Assembly: GCA_026986575.1 (NCBI GenBank)
Contig: JALSOH010000004.1
Location: 186,001 to 250,000 of the forward strand
From: Thermoproteota archaeon
Lineage (GTDB): Archaea; Korarchaeota; Korarchaeia; Korarchaeales; Korarchaeaceae
DNA: 64,000 bases
Reading direction: 5' to 3'
Shown piece after piece: positions 16,313-24,682 of this stretch. The notes under the pieces are model-generated. The model saw only the letters and a program-made list of their open reading frames with translations, made no database searches and was not told the origin of the DNA. The translations under genes and the position numbers were made by a program. Within the stretch, counting starts at the first letter, position 1, and every line of letters starts with the position of its first letter.

Positions 16313-17068
16313 ATGCCCTTGTATGTCGAGAAGAAGCCCGAGGTCCTGATAACAGAGGATGGTGTGAGGACTGATGGGAGAAAGCCCTATGAAATGAGGC
16401 CTGTTAGAATGACCGTCGGCATATTGGACAAGGCCGACGGATCGGCATTCATTGAGTGGGGCGGTAATAAGATACTGGCTGCAGTTTTCGGTCCGAGAGA
16501 GGTGCATCCCAAGCACCTAGTCCTGCCTGATAAGGCGCTGGTGAGAACCAGATATAACATGGCGCCCTTCTCCACTCCGGAGAGGAAGAGGCCTGGACCG
16601 GACAGGAGAAGTGTGGAACTCTCCAAGGTGATAAGGGAAGCCCTGAAACCAGCCATTTTCGTGGAAAATTACCCAGGATCCGTGATCGACATATTCATAG
16701 AGGTGTTGAGATCCGACGCTGGCACTAGAGTAGCTGGAGTAAACGCCGCATCCCTTGCCCTAGCTAACGCGGGGATAGCGATGAGAGGTCTCGTGGCTGC
16801 CTGCGCGGTGGGCAGGGTGGGGGATTTCGTGGTTTGCGACCCTAATCATGATGAGGACATGTGGGGGGACGCTGACATGCCGATGGCCATGCTCATGGAG
16901 GCAGAGGAGATAACCCTGCTTCAAACCGACGGTCCAATGACGGAGGAGCAGTTCAGGGAGGCGCTCAAGCTGGGAAGGAACTCCATCCGCTTCCTCTATG
17001 AGATGCAGAAGGAGGCCCTGAAGAGGCCCTACCAAGTTGTGGAGAGATCCGTCAGGGGTGTTGTGTGA
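16313..17068 (+). CDS. rrp41: Exosome catalytic subunit Rrp41
   Basis: Phosphorolytic 3'-5' exoribonuclease subunit of the exosome ring. The 251-residue RNase PH-fold protein contains DGVRTDGRKPYEMRP, the RNA-binding RYNMAPFSTPERKRPGPDRR (about 80-99), and the phosphate/metal site around DAGTRVAGVNAASLALA and VCDPNHDEDMWGDADMP (D residues near 180-190). ATG at 16313 is chosen over an in-frame TTG at 16295 because GGAGGTG stands 7 nt before the ATG. The stop shares a base with the Rrp42 ATG. Confidence 0.96.
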   Translation: MPLYVEKKPEVLITEDGVRTDGRKPYEMRPVRMTVGILDKADGSAFIEWGGNKILAAVFGPREVHPKHLVLPDKALVRTRYNMAPFSTPERKRPGPDRRSVELSKVIREALKPAIFVENYPGSVIDIFIEVLRSDAGTRVAGVNAASLALANAGIAMRGLVAACAVGRVGDFVVCDPNHDEDMWGDADMPMAMLMEAEEITLLQTDGPMTEEQFREALKLGRNSIRFLYEMQKEALKRPYQVVERSVRGVV

Positions 17069-17874
17069 TGTTTGAATCCGAGATGCTCACCCACAACCTG
17101 CTCAAGGATTACGTTAAGGATCTGGTATCGAAGGGCCAGAGGATCGATGGTAGGGGGTTCCAAGACTACAGACCAATAGAGGTGAAGGAGGGGACATTTA
17201 CCAAGGCTGAGGGCGAGGCTTGGATAAAACTGGGGAACACTCAAGTACTGGTCGGCGTGAAAGCCGATGTGGGAGAACCCTTCCCCGACACGCCAGACAA
17301 GGGGGTACTAGTGTCCAACACAGAGCTGCTTCCACTGGCTTCACCAACGTTCGAGCCAGGTCCTCCCAATGAGAACGCCATCGAAGTTGCGAGAGTAGTG
17401 GACAGGGCTATAAGGAGCGCTGATGCGGTTGACATGTCCTCCCTCGTGATAGTGGAGGGTAAGCTCGTCTACATGCTCTTCCTTGACATGTATGTCCTGG
17501 ATTACGACGGGAATTTAGAGGACGCCCTGACCATCGCTAGCCTCATAGCTCTCGGAAGGGCCGAGATCCCCAAGGTGGAGATAAAGGACGACGGTGAGAT
17601 AGAGGTCAAAGAGGAAAAGTGGAAGGTGAACCTGAAAGACCTCCCCATAAACTTCACGTTCGTCAAGATAGGGGACCAGCTGCTTTTGGATCCGGTGCTC
17701 GAGGAGGAGCAGGTCTCCGACGCGGCCATAACCTTGGCAATAGACAAGGAGGGCAGGGTCTGCTCGATCCAGAAAAAGCACGGCAAGTTCACCATGGAAG
17801 AGATTTTAAATGCCACCAGCATAGCCCGTAGCAAGTGGCCTGAGATAGCAGAGAGGGTGAGGGAGGCAATCTGA
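17068..17874 (+). CDS. rrp42: Exosome non-catalytic ring subunit Rrp42
   Basis: Forms the hexameric ring with Rrp41; structurally RNase PH-like but lacking the phosphate-binding catalytic residues. The 268-residue protein has RIDGRGFQDYRPIEV at the start, GNTQVLVGVKADVGEP, and LPLASPTFEPGPPNENAIEVARVVDR, where Rrp41 would have its arginine-rich RNA site. ATG at 17068 overlaps the Rrp41 stop as TGATG, indicating stop-start coupling that would give the 1:1 stoichiometry. Confidence 0.95.
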   Translation: MFESEMLTHNLLKDYVKDLVSKGQRIDGRGFQDYRPIEVKEGTFTKAEGEAWIKLGNTQVLVGVKADVGEPFPDTPDKGVLVSNTELLPLASPTFEPGPPNENAIEVARVVDRAIRSADAVDMSSLVIVEGKLVYMLFLDMYVLDYDGNLEDALTIASLIALGRAEIPKVEIKDDGEIEVKEEKWKVNLKDLPINFTFVKIGDQLLLDPVLEEEQVSDAAITLAIDKEGRVCSIQKKHGKFTMEEILNATSIARSKWPEIAERVREAI

Positions 17875-17875
17875 T

Positions 17876-18124
17876 ATGACCGGCGCGCCTAGAGCCAAGC
17901 TGAGGACCCCCAGATACGGTCTAAAGATCAGGAGGAGGGTTGAACACATCCTCCAGAAGTCCAAGAGAACGTGCAAGTGCCCCTACTGTGGTGCCAATGC
18001 CGTCACGAGGGTCAGACTAGGTGTCTGGGCCTGCAAGAAGTGCGGTAAGGTGTTCACCGGAGGTGCTTGGGAACCCTTCACTGCCGTGGCCAGGAGCGCA
18101 GAATTAGCAAGGGAGAGGGCTTGA
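17876..18124 (+). CDS. rpl37ae: 50S ribosomal protein L37Ae
   Basis: Zinc-ribbon large-subunit ribosomal protein of 82 residues. The metal site is CPYCGANAVTRV followed by WACKKCGKVFTGGAW, a C-x2-C-x(14)-C-x2-C arrangement near residues 38-58. ATG at 17876 follows the Rrp42 stop by 1 nt. In many archaea the RNA polymerase subunit P gene follows here; in this genome it does not, and rpoP is found at 48106 instead. Confidence 0.96.
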   Translation: MTGAPRAKLRTPRYGLKIRRRVEHILQKSKRTCKCPYCGANAVTRVRLGVWACKKCGKVFTGGAWEPFTAVARSAELARERA

Positions 18125-18711
18125 TCCTAATAACTACTACGAGAAGGCCCTCTCGCCGTACCCGTTCTTTTGTTCGGGACCTATACCATGTCCTTCCAAA
18201 CGCGATCAGGAGAAATAGGGGAAAGATGTCCTTAGAGGATTTAAATGAACTGGCTCTTCAGTCAGGAGCCGAGAGGGTGCTCGTCGTAGGTACTTCTAGG
18301 GGTAACCCCTCCTTCTTATCCTTTTATGAGCCTCACCCATCAGCAATAAGGCCCATCTCGATAATACACCTGAGAGGGGTTTCCTTAAGGAGGGAGATAA
18401 CTGAGAGAAGAGCCCCTCACTCGAAGGACCTCTGCATCATGTACTCTCGCCCGGATTTAGCACACTTAGCTCAAGTACTCTCCCTTTCCTTCGATGTGGG
18501 AGAGCCCATCCTAGCGCCGCTCGAACAGCTGACTCAAGTGGAAGTATGCGACCTCGCACTTCACCTGTCGCAGGGATCGGGCGACATAATCAACTCATCC
18601 TTCTACAGGACCAGACCACCTTGGGAGGTGGGCCCTAGGATGAGGATGGGGGGGTTCCAGGAGTTTGAAGGTGGAAGTGGATCTGAGAGTGAGAGTAACG
18701 TTCGAGAGTAG
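18121..18711 (+). CDS. Brix-domain ribosome biogenesis protein (Imp4-like)
   Basis: Archaeal relative of Imp4/Rpf1 type Brix proteins, thought to bind rRNA during ribosome assembly. The 196-residue protein has TTTRRPSRRTRSFVRDLYHVLPNA and RNRGKMSLEDL at the N-terminus (anticodon-binding-like fold) and the carboxyl block SFYRTRPPWEVGPRMRMGGFQEFEGG. TTG at 18121 overlaps the L37Ae stop (TTGA) and follows GGGAGAGGG; the longer frame from 18067 would lie inside the L37Ae gene. It overlaps Pcc1 by 47 nt. Confidence 0.85.
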   Translation: MILITTTRRPSRRTRSFVRDLYHVLPNAIRRNRGKMSLEDLNELALQSGAERVLVVGTSRGNPSFLSFYEPHPSAIRPISIIHLRGVSLRREITERRAPHSKDLCIMYSRPDLAHLAQVLSLSFDVGEPILAPLEQLTQVEVCDLALHLSQGSGDIINSSFYRTRPPWEVGPRMRMGGFQEFEGGSGSESESNVRE

Positions 18712-18895
18712 CAATGAAGCTTCTCGCTTCTACAGAGCCCTACTCCCAGACTTCTCCGATGTGAAGATAAGTCTAGAGGAGGATTCGGTGGTAATCGACC
18801 TCGCCAGCCTTCCCCCATCCAGAGCCAGAGCTCTAGCTAATAGCCTCTTGAGAACGGTTCAACTCTACCAGAAGATGTTCGAGACCCTTAAGTAA
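18665..18895 (+). CDS. pcc1: KEOPS complex subunit Pcc1
   Basis: Small dimerising subunit of KEOPS, the complex that makes t6A37 in ANN-decoding tRNAs. The 76-residue protein has the Pcc1 pattern: RVRVTFESSNEASRFYRALLPD, then VVIDLASLPPSRARALANSLLR and a final long helix LYQKMFETL. Start TTG at 18665 is inferred from family length; GTG at 18671 is an alternative. It closes the superoperon and overlaps the convergent glycosyltransferase by 8 nt. Bud32/Kae1 genes are outside the window. Confidence 0.82.
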   Translation: MKVEVDLRVRVTFESSNEASRFYRALLPDFSDVKISLEEDSVVIDLASLPPSRARALANSLLRTVQLYQKMFETLK

Positions 18896-19586
18896 TCTTG
18901 GGATAGGCTTCAAATGGCTTCTCCATCAGGAGAACCGAGAGCCCATTATACACCAAGTAAAAGAGGGACTCGCCCAAACCTCTCTTCCTAACTCGCCTAG
19001 CTGAGGTATAAACGACCATCTCTGGGACGAATTTTATCTTACCTATCCTAGATGCGGCCATGGAGAGTAAAGCATCCTCAGAGACCGTCACATCCTCCCT
19101 GAATCCGCCCAGCTTCAGTAACACGTCCTTCCTGAAGGCCGAATTGAATCCCATTAGGTGGGGCCGTCCCATGAAGATGGTGAACCTCACCATCAGGTCG
19201 TAGGAGAGAATGTACGCGGCCTTGAGTAGACCTTCTCCATCCTCTAGGGGATAAGCAGGCCCGCCCAAACCGACCACCCCCTCCTCCTCGAATCCCTTAA
19301 TGAGCGCGGCCCTCCACCCTTTAGCCACGACCGTGTCGGCGTCAACGAACGCTACCATGTCTCCAGAGGATAATCTAATCCCAGCATTCCTGGCCTTGGC
19401 AGGTGAATCGTATTCAGTTGAACTTCTCACGATATCCGCATATCTCTCGGCTATTTCAACTGTGCCATCCTCACTCCCTCCGTCGATCACCACTATCTCA
19501 TCGACATCCTCATTCCTCAGGGCTATCAAAGTTCTCTCAATGTAACTGGCTTCTCTGTAAGTCGGGATCACCACAGAAACCTTCAT
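18888..19586 (-). CDS. Glycosyltransferase family 2
   Basis: A 232-residue GT-A-fold transferase that moves a sugar from an NDP- or dolichol-linked donor; acceptor unknown. It begins with VSVVIPTYREASYIERTL, has VVIDGGSEDGT (about 42), AKARNAGI, and the metal-binding VDADTVV (about 91). Only one or no membrane segment is evident, so it is likely cytosolic or peripheral. Translation is taken from the ATG at 19586, because the 26 residues in front are atypical and arginine/histidine rich and overlap the DUF92 gene. The stop overlaps the Pcc1 end. Confidence 0.88.
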   Translation of the reverse strand: MKVSVVIPTYREASYIERTLIALRNEDVDEIVVIDGGSEDGTVEIAERYADIVRSSTEYDSPAKARNAGIRLSSGDMVAFVDADTVVAKGWRAALIKGFEEEGVVGLGGPAYPLEDGEGLLKAAYILSYDLMVRFTIFMGRPHLMGFNSAFRKDVLLKLGGFREDVTVSEDALLSMAASRIGKIKFVPEMVVYTSARRVRKRGLGESLFYLVYNGLSVLLMEKPFEAYPKIT

Positions 19587-20380
19587 AGAACGACACCTGT
19601 GGCGGTGGAGATGAGGGCGACCACGCCAGTAGATATCAGGTTCACTGCGTGGTTGTCCAACCATTTCAATCCTCTGACAGGCCTTGCACTCCCATTACAC
19701 AGAGAAGGGTCCTCAACTATCCTATCCTCTTCAACGCACCTGTACCTGACCTGCAATAGGGCCCCAAGCAGACTATCTATCAGGCTACAGGAGAAACCTA
19801 AAGATACGGCCAAGAGCAGCTGGTTTGGCCCTATCATGGAGAAAGAAAACGCCTCAATGGCTATCAGAAGAGCGCCTATCAGGCTTGCGAGTGTCCCTAA
19901 CGGAGAAATGGCACCTGATGTGCCCGGTGGTACCCTCCTCAAGGTGTGGATCATGATCGGCGGATCCGTGCTTAGCACCCCTATCTCGCTCCCCAGAGTG
20001 TCTGAGAGCGCCCCAGCTAATGAGGACACGAAGGCCAGCATGGCCGGCTCCCAAGAGGTCAATGAGTAGAGTAGGAGCATGGATGTGGGGAAGAGCAGAT
20101 TGGCTGCAACGTTCTTCCATGTCCTAGCGCCGCCCTTAAGCTCCGCAGCACCCAACTCCTCCTTCAAACCGTACTTGTACTTGGTGAATGCCGATCCCAC
20201 CAGAAAGAACGTGATTAACATGAAAGTCGCGGGCAACCCGCCACCTAACACGAACACGATACCCACGAGCAGACCAGCTACGAATCCCGACCTGTCTATG
20301 GATCTATTGAAGTATCCAGCGGATCCTACGGTCAGGACCACTGCAAGGCCGGCTAATGTGCTCACTAGATCGGCGGTCAT
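19583..20380 (-). CDS. DUF92/TMEM19 family integral membrane protein
   Basis: A 265-residue membrane protein with about seven hydrophobic helices. It carries DUF92 family blocks: GTSGAISPLGTLAS near residue 150, the acidic segment SSLAGALSDTLGSEIGVLS (about 118), and the signature LDNHAVNLIST near the end. Plant relatives (VTE5/VTE6) are phytol and phytyl-phosphate kinases; by analogy an isoprenoid phosphorylation step is possible here, which would suit archaeal lipid salvage, but that is inference. It overlaps the glycosyltransferase start by 4 nt (ATGA-type coupling). Confidence 0.8.
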   Translation of the reverse strand: MTADLVSTLAGLAVVLTVGSAGYFNRSIDRSGFVAGLLVGIVFVLGGGLPATFMLITFFLVGSAFTKYKYGLKEELGAAELKGGARTWKNVAANLLFPTSMLLLYSLTSWEPAMLAFVSSLAGALSDTLGSEIGVLSTDPPIMIHTLRRVPPGTSGAISPLGTLASLIGALLIAIEAFSFSMIGPNQLLLAVSLGFSCSLIDSLLGALLQVRYRCVEEDRIVEDPSLCNGSARPVRGLKWLDNHAVNLISTGVVALISTATGVVL

Positions 20381-20410
20381 CTCCCCAATCCAGCCAAGGG
20401 ATCGGGTAAT

Positions 20411-20421
20411 CGTTTAAAAAT
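20411..20421 (+). promoter_or_regulatory. TATA box of tRNA-Pro
   Basis: CGTTTAAAAAT lies with its centre about 27 bp before the first base of tRNA-Pro at 20443, the canonical archaeal spacing for transcription starting at or next to the mature 5' end. Confidence 0.65.
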
Positions 20422-20442
20422 GAAGGCAGTTACACAGCGATG

Positions 20443-20519
20443 GGGGCCGTGGTCTAGCTAGGTAGGATGCCAGCCTGGGGCGCTGGTGGTCCCGGGTTCA
20501 AATCCCGGCGGCCCCACCA
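20443..20519 (+). tRNA. tRNA-Pro (GGG), CCA encoded
   Basis: Acceptor GGGGCCG/CGGCCCC, anticodon stem CCAGC/GCTGG with loop CTGGGGC (anticodon GGG), and T-arm CCGGG-TTCAAAT-CCCGG form a standard cloverleaf of 74 nt followed by an encoded CCA (20517-20519). No intron. It lies between the DUF92 gene and the convergent radical SAM gene. Confidence 0.96.
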
Positions 20520-20521
20520 GC

Positions 20522-22075
20522 TTAAGAACTTCCCCTCCTTACCGGCACGCCCTCAACCAGTCTATCCGAGAGGACCCTGATGATCTTGACCTCGAGCACC
20601 TTTCCGACCTTGGGCCTTCTACTCACTCTCAACTTGACAACCGGGCCGCCAGCTAGGGGATAGGCGTAGCTCTCCTTTCCTACAGAGGGGGCGATGATTA
20701 CCTTGATTACGGCTCCCAAAAGCTCCCTCTTTCTCATCCTGTTGAGCTCGATCGCCTTTTCCGCTATCATTTTGGATCCACGATCCGAGATCACGTCATA
20801 ACCTTCGAAGGCCGTTCCCGGAAGTGGTCTGAACCTGTAAACCGTTATCTTCTCCGCACCGTACCTGTAGGCCAGCTCCATCGACTTCAGGGTCATCTTG
20901 ACCACCCTATCATTCTGTCCAGGCAGGCTGTGTATGAAGTAGGCGTAGGGCCTGAGTCCCACCTCTCTCAGTTTCCTTATTGCCCCCATCGATTCATCAG
21001 GCCCACAGGGCCTACCCAGTAGGTCCGCATGCTCCGGATCTCCCGTCTCCACCCCTATGTGTACTGGTGTCCCCTTGAGGTATCTCCCCAATACCTCGGC
21101 AACTTTGTCGTTGACCAGGCAGGGTTTCACATTCTCAACCTCGAAGAAAAAGCGGTATTCCCGGGAAAGCTCCTTGATGGCCTTCAGCAACTCCTCTATA
21201 GCGTTCACATTGGGTCCTGGATCGTAGGGATGCGTGAGAGGTCCATTGACCAGCTGTTCCCTACCATACTCTAGGAAGTCGGCGCCACTGAGCACTATCC
21301 TCCTGACCCCCATCTCAGCCAGACCCCTGACCTCCTCTATGATGGAGTCCTTATCCTTGGACTTCGGCGGCCCGTAAAGAGCTGGAATAGAACAGTAGCC
21401 ACAGCCAGGAGGGATGCCCTGAGGACATAATAACCTCTTCCTCAGATCACGCTCATAACAAGCTCTGCAGAGATCGCACATTTCCTTAGAAGCCCCTATC
21501 TTCGGTCTATTGAAGTTAGAGCAGCTCCTCACGACCTCAACGTAGACCCTGCTGCTTCTGTAGTGGGGTACGGTCCTGTAAAACCTGACAGCAGATACGG
21601 AGGGCCGGAACCTCCTGAGATCCTCCGCTGACAAGTTAGAGACACGGGTCAACATCCCGTCCCCAGTTATCAGGTTAGGAATGTCCTCCAAATCTTGAGG
21701 AATCTCGCCCTCAGAGAGGCCTCTCCCCAGGAGGGACTCGAGAGCGACCTCTCCCTCACCCCACACTCCCAAGTGAAAGCCCAATCTAGGTACGACGCTG
21801 GGATCGGAGGTTATCGGCCCACCTATGACCTTAATACCCCCGAATCTGCTCACAGCCCTTCGAACAGCCGGCTCATCCATGCTCATAGCGCTGACCAAGA
21901 GGACATCGAACTCACTTGCCCCCTTCCTAAGGTAGTCCTCCACCCTGTAGATCCTATACTCTAGGTCAAACATCTCCAGTATTCCTGCTATCGCCCTGGG
22001 ACCTGCCCCTATAACGTCTAGGGATGATAATCTCTTTCTTTCACCGGCGGCCAGCGCATCCAATATTAGAAACAT
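20522..22075 (-). CDS. Radical SAM protein with B12-binding-like and TRAM domains
   Basis: A 517-residue protein. Residues 1-150 resemble a cobalamin-binding-type Rossmann domain (VLLVSAMSMDEP, VIGGPITSDP, GVWGEGE). The radical SAM part has CPQGIPPGCGYC, a C-x7-C-x2-C spacing rather than the usual C-x3-C-x2-C, preceded by extra cysteines (RSCSNF, CDLCRAC). Later blocks VLSGADFLEYG, HIGVETGDPEH and FIHSLPGQ fit a radical SAM barrel. The carboxyl 65 residues look like a TRAM RNA-binding domain (GGPVVKLRVSRRPKVGKVLEVKI). It may modify RNA or a protein; COG1031-like enzymes are the nearest family I recall. ATG at 22075 is chosen because the 60 codons upstream lie inside the divergent gene. Confidence 0.75.
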   Translation of the reverse strand: MFLILDALAAGERKRLSSLDVIGAGPRAIAGILEMFDLEYRIYRVEDYLRKGASEFDVLLVSAMSMDEPAVRRAVSRFGGIKVIGGPITSDPSVVPRLGFHLGVWGEGEVALESLLGRGLSEGEIPQDLEDIPNLITGDGMLTRVSNLSAEDLRRFRPSVSAVRFYRTVPHYRSSRVYVEVVRSCSNFNRPKIGASKEMCDLCRACYERDLRKRLLCPQGIPPGCGYCSIPALYGPPKSKDKDSIIEEVRGLAEMGVRRIVLSGADFLEYGREQLVNGPLTHPYDPGPNVNAIEELLKAIKELSREYRFFFEVENVKPCLVNDKVAEVLGRYLKGTPVHIGVETGDPEHADLLGRPCGPDESMGAIRKLREVGLRPYAYFIHSLPGQNDRVVKMTLKSMELAYRYGAEKITVYRFRPLPGTAFEGYDVISDRGSKMIAEKAIELNRMRKRELLGAVIKVIIAPSVGKESYAYPLAGGPVVKLRVSRRPKVGKVLEVKIIRVLSDRLVEGVPVRRGSS

Positions 22076-22110
22076 CCAGTAGTAAGACTTGATGTCAGGT
22101 AAATCTTTTC
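22061..22110. promoter_or_regulatory. Overlapping divergent leaderless promoters
   Basis: The starts of the radical SAM gene (22075, minus) and the dephospho-CoA kinase gene (22092, plus) are 16 bp apart. TATA-like CAATATTA (22061-22068) is about 27 bp before the plus start, and GAAAAGATTTACC on the minus strand (about 22098-22110) is about 28 bp before the minus start. Each box therefore lies within the first codons of the opposite gene. Confidence 0.5.
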
Positions 22111-22634
22111 CCTTCTCGGAGTGTGGAACCCTCCTATCAGACTTGGTACTGAGGGAAGAAGCGAGAGAGATGGTAGCAGAAGCGAAAGGGAATCTTATTA
22201 CATCCATCGAGGAGGTACCTGACGCTCCCTTAGTGTCAGTAGGTGACAGAGTCACTTACTTACTGCTAGAGAATGGTAGAAGGCCTGAGGTCGCAATAAT
22301 AGATCTCATGGAGAGGAGGTCTAGGGAAGCGTTTGCTGTGTATCGGCTGAACGGATACCTCATCCTGTCCTCGAGTAACCCCCCGGGTAGAATAAATAGA
22401 GAATCCTGGAACGCTGTTAGGCTCGCTATAGATATGGCGTCCCACGGATTCAGGGTTGTCTTGATCGTGGATGGTGAAGAGGACCTATTGGGCTTCCCTG
22501 TCACTCTGCTGGCACCCTCCGGCTGGTACATGCTCTACGGCCAGCCAGGCATGGGAATGATCTTAGTAGAGATCAACGATAAGGTGAAGAAGGAGGCAGA
22601 GAACCTGCTCATTAGAGCATTTAAACCTCTCTAG
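22092..22634 (+). CDS. GTP-dependent dephospho-CoA kinase (DUF359)
   Basis: Last step of archaeal coenzyme A synthesis: phosphorylates dephospho-CoA using GTP. The 180-residue protein matches DUF359 (the Thermococcus TK1697 family): VSVGDRVTYLLLENG (about 48), AIIDLMERR, the acidic VDGEEDLLGFPVTLLAP (about 122, key D, E, E, D) and a final YGQPGMGMILV. ATG at 22092 is preferred to TTG at 22089. It converges on arcTGT with a 14-nt overlap of the 3' ends. Confidence 0.9.
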   Translation: MSGKSFPFSECGTLLSDLVLREEAREMVAEAKGNLITSIEEVPDAPLVSVGDRVTYLLLENGRRPEVAIIDLMERRSREAFAVYRLNGYLILSSSNPPGRINRESWNAVRLAIDMASHGFRVVLIVDGEEDLLGFPVTLLAPSGWYMLYGQPGMGMILVEINDKVKKEAENLLIRAFKPL

Positions 22635-24375
22635 GAATTTTATGCCTCCTAATAAGTATGAATGGATGATTCTCATCGAAATCCCTGTATTCTTGACCTG
22701 ATAGAACCGCCTTACCTGTAGCCAACAACTCATCCCTCGAGTTCACAACGAGCACTTCGCTCTTGGGCCTTATCTGGGGATCTGCCCAGTCCACGAACTT
22801 CACGAAGACAGTAGTTCCCCTAGCAACCGTCTCCTCAAACCTCTTCTTCACGCACACCCTTGACCTAGGTGAGGGGAGGAGTTTAATCATCTGCTCCGCC
22901 CCCTGCAGCGTGGGAACGAACATCCCGTCGCTTGGCCTGATGAATCCAAGGGTAATCCCGTCTCTCATCACCTCCCTAGGCATGCCCGTCCTCTTGGACC
23001 TCCTTATTCGGACACCCTCACCGAGCTCTCTCAGGGAAGAGTGGAACTGATAGGAGAGCAAGGATGAGACCAGTTCCTCATCGGAGGGTTCATCCATCAC
23101 GTCCTCCTCATAGGGGAAGACCGTCTGACCGAATGGGTACGCGTACTTCAACCCTAGGGGGACCCTCCCGTAGAGCCTCCTCGTGATGTGCCTCCCAAAC
23201 ACGATGTCCTTGACCCTATCCCGGGCTCTGACCACTTCGGGCCTGAAAAATGTCTCTGGACCCGAGTACAATAGACCTGATGATTTGGAGAAGGGCTCTC
23301 TGATTTCAAGAAGATCTTTCCAATTCTTTAAAACGTATTCGAGCGCCATATACAGCTTGGGGTGGAACCTAGCTCTCTCCTGCACGAGCTCCCACAGCCA
23401 CTCGCCCCTTATGGCCTCCCTCACCTTCCTGATTTCGGCAATCGACACGTATAGGTTGTGTTTCGCTATTAATCGAACCCTCTCCTCTCTAGGAAGCTCT
23501 CTAACCTCCTTTGGGGTATATCTCGTGCATACCGGACATGAACACGGGAACTCGTCGATATCATCCAGCTGAAGAGTTCCGTGAGGGGTCATGTACCTTC
23601 CTTGCTCAGCGTACAACACGTACGCTGCCGAATCGAAGGAATCCGCACCTAGGGCTGCGAAGAAAGCAAAGGTGGAAGGGTGGCCTATCCCCCAGAAGTG
23701 GAAGGGCTTTCCTGACTTGAGGATGGACCTCACGAGCAGAAAGTGCTTGGCTTGTAGGGTGAAATCATATCTCTCTAGAGCAATCTTGAGGGAGCCCACC
23801 CCGTTATATTCGAAATCTAATTCCCTTATTCGTCTGGAGCTGTACTCCACTAGATCGGTGTGGATAGATCCCTGAGGTGTTCCCACCCACAGAGTTCCCT
23901 TCAAATTTTCCCTCAGCTCTGACCACTCCTTCGCGTTCTCCAATGTCCTCATGACTCCTTTTTCCGCCTCTCTCCTGCTGATCTCCGATGACATTGGGAC
24001 GTCCAGTATGGACCCGATGTCCGATCCTATGGCGTGCTGGAACTCCAGTATCTCCCTGTTGGATATCCCGACATCCCCATACCTGTAAATCTGGTAAGCG
24101 CCGGAGTCGGTCATCACGATCCCATCAAATCCCAAGAAGGAGTGGATTCCCCGCTCTAGAGCCCTATCCCTCAATTCTCCTGACTTGTATATTATGTAGG
24201 AATTCGTTATCAGGGACCTAATCCCCATCTCCTTCATTTCCTTGGGAGTTACCACGGGCTTGTTTGGGTTATATACCGGAAAGAACTCCGGCAGAGTAAG
24301 CGTACCGCTCTTGGTCTTGAGGTCAGATAGCCTAGCTGAGGCGTCGCTCTTCCTGACCCTGAAGATCAGATCCAT
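22621..24375 (-). CDS. tgtA: Archaeosine tRNA-guanine transglycosylase
   Basis: Exchanges guanine-15 of archaeal tRNAs for preQ0, the first tRNA-bound step to archaeosine. The 584-residue protein has the TGT barrel with IVMTDSGAYQIY (catalytic Asp near residue 94), SGKPFHFWGIGHPSTF near 220, and the zinc site CSCPVCTRYTP (about 280) with a downstream His. The carboxyl third contains the archaeal C1-C3 domains ending in a PUA domain (KSEVLVVNSRDELLATGKAVLSG). ATG at 24375. Length is normal for ArcTGT, so it is the full-length rather than split form. Confidence 0.96.
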   Translation of the reverse strand: MDLIFRVRKSDASARLSDLKTKSGTLTLPEFFPVYNPNKPVVTPKEMKEMGIRSLITNSYIIYKSGELRDRALERGIHSFLGFDGIVMTDSGAYQIYRYGDVGISNREILEFQHAIGSDIGSILDVPMSSEISRREAEKGVMRTLENAKEWSELRENLKGTLWVGTPQGSIHTDLVEYSSRRIRELDFEYNGVGSLKIALERYDFTLQAKHFLLVRSILKSGKPFHFWGIGHPSTFAFFAALGADSFDSAAYVLYAEQGRYMTPHGTLQLDDIDEFPCSCPVCTRYTPKEVRELPREERVRLIAKHNLYVSIAEIRKVREAIRGEWLWELVQERARFHPKLYMALEYVLKNWKDLLEIREPFSKSSGLLYSGPETFFRPEVVRARDRVKDIVFGRHITRRLYGRVPLGLKYAYPFGQTVFPYEEDVMDEPSDEELVSSLLSYQFHSSLRELGEGVRIRRSKRTGMPREVMRDGITLGFIRPSDGMFVPTLQGAEQMIKLLPSPRSRVCVKKRFEETVARGTTVFVKFVDWADPQIRPKSEVLVVNSRDELLATGKAVLSGQEYRDFDENHPFILIRRHKIPREV

Positions 24376-24431
24376 GAGGAGAGCCCTAAACCCCTTCTCA
24401 CACCAAAATAATAAAAAGGAAGGCTGATGGT

Positions 24432-24653
24432 TCAGGAGATACCATTTCCCTCGCTTTTCAGTAGGTTAAGCCCCTTAGGAGTTATGAAGACTCGCTCCCC
24501 CCTGAACCTCCTCCTCCTCGTAATAAGGCCCTTGTTGGCGAGGTACTTCAGGACAAACTCCCTAGCTACCCTGTCGGGAATAAGTTCAGATGCAACGATA
24601 CCGTCATTTCCCGCTTTCTCTAGTTTACGTAGGATCCTTAAATGCGCATCCAT
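24432..24653 (-). CDS. Small winged-helix DNA-binding protein
   Basis: A 73-residue archaeal winged-helix protein: DAHLRILRKLEKAGNDGIVAS gives helices 1-2, PDRVAREFVLKYLANKGLI the recognition helix, and RGERVFITPKGLNLL the wing and end helix. Such proteins are usually one-component repressors. ATG at 24653 is preceded by GAGGG at good spacing; GTG at 24674 is an alternative that would add seven residues. A near-perfect hairpin lies 30-57 bp upstream and could be its operator. Target genes are unknown. It stands 56 bp from ArcTGT. Confidence 0.7.
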   Translation of the reverse strand: MDAHLRILRKLEKAGNDGIVASELIPDRVAREFVLKYLANKGLITRRRRFRGERVFITPKGLNLLKSEGNGIS

Positions 24654-24682
24654 TAGAACCCTCAATTTATTCACCTTTCGCC

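Noticed and set aside
22076-22255. 60-residue N-terminal extension of the radical SAM protein
   Set aside because: It is antisense to the well-conserved dephospho-CoA kinase gene and is Ser/Thr-rich like other shadow frames.
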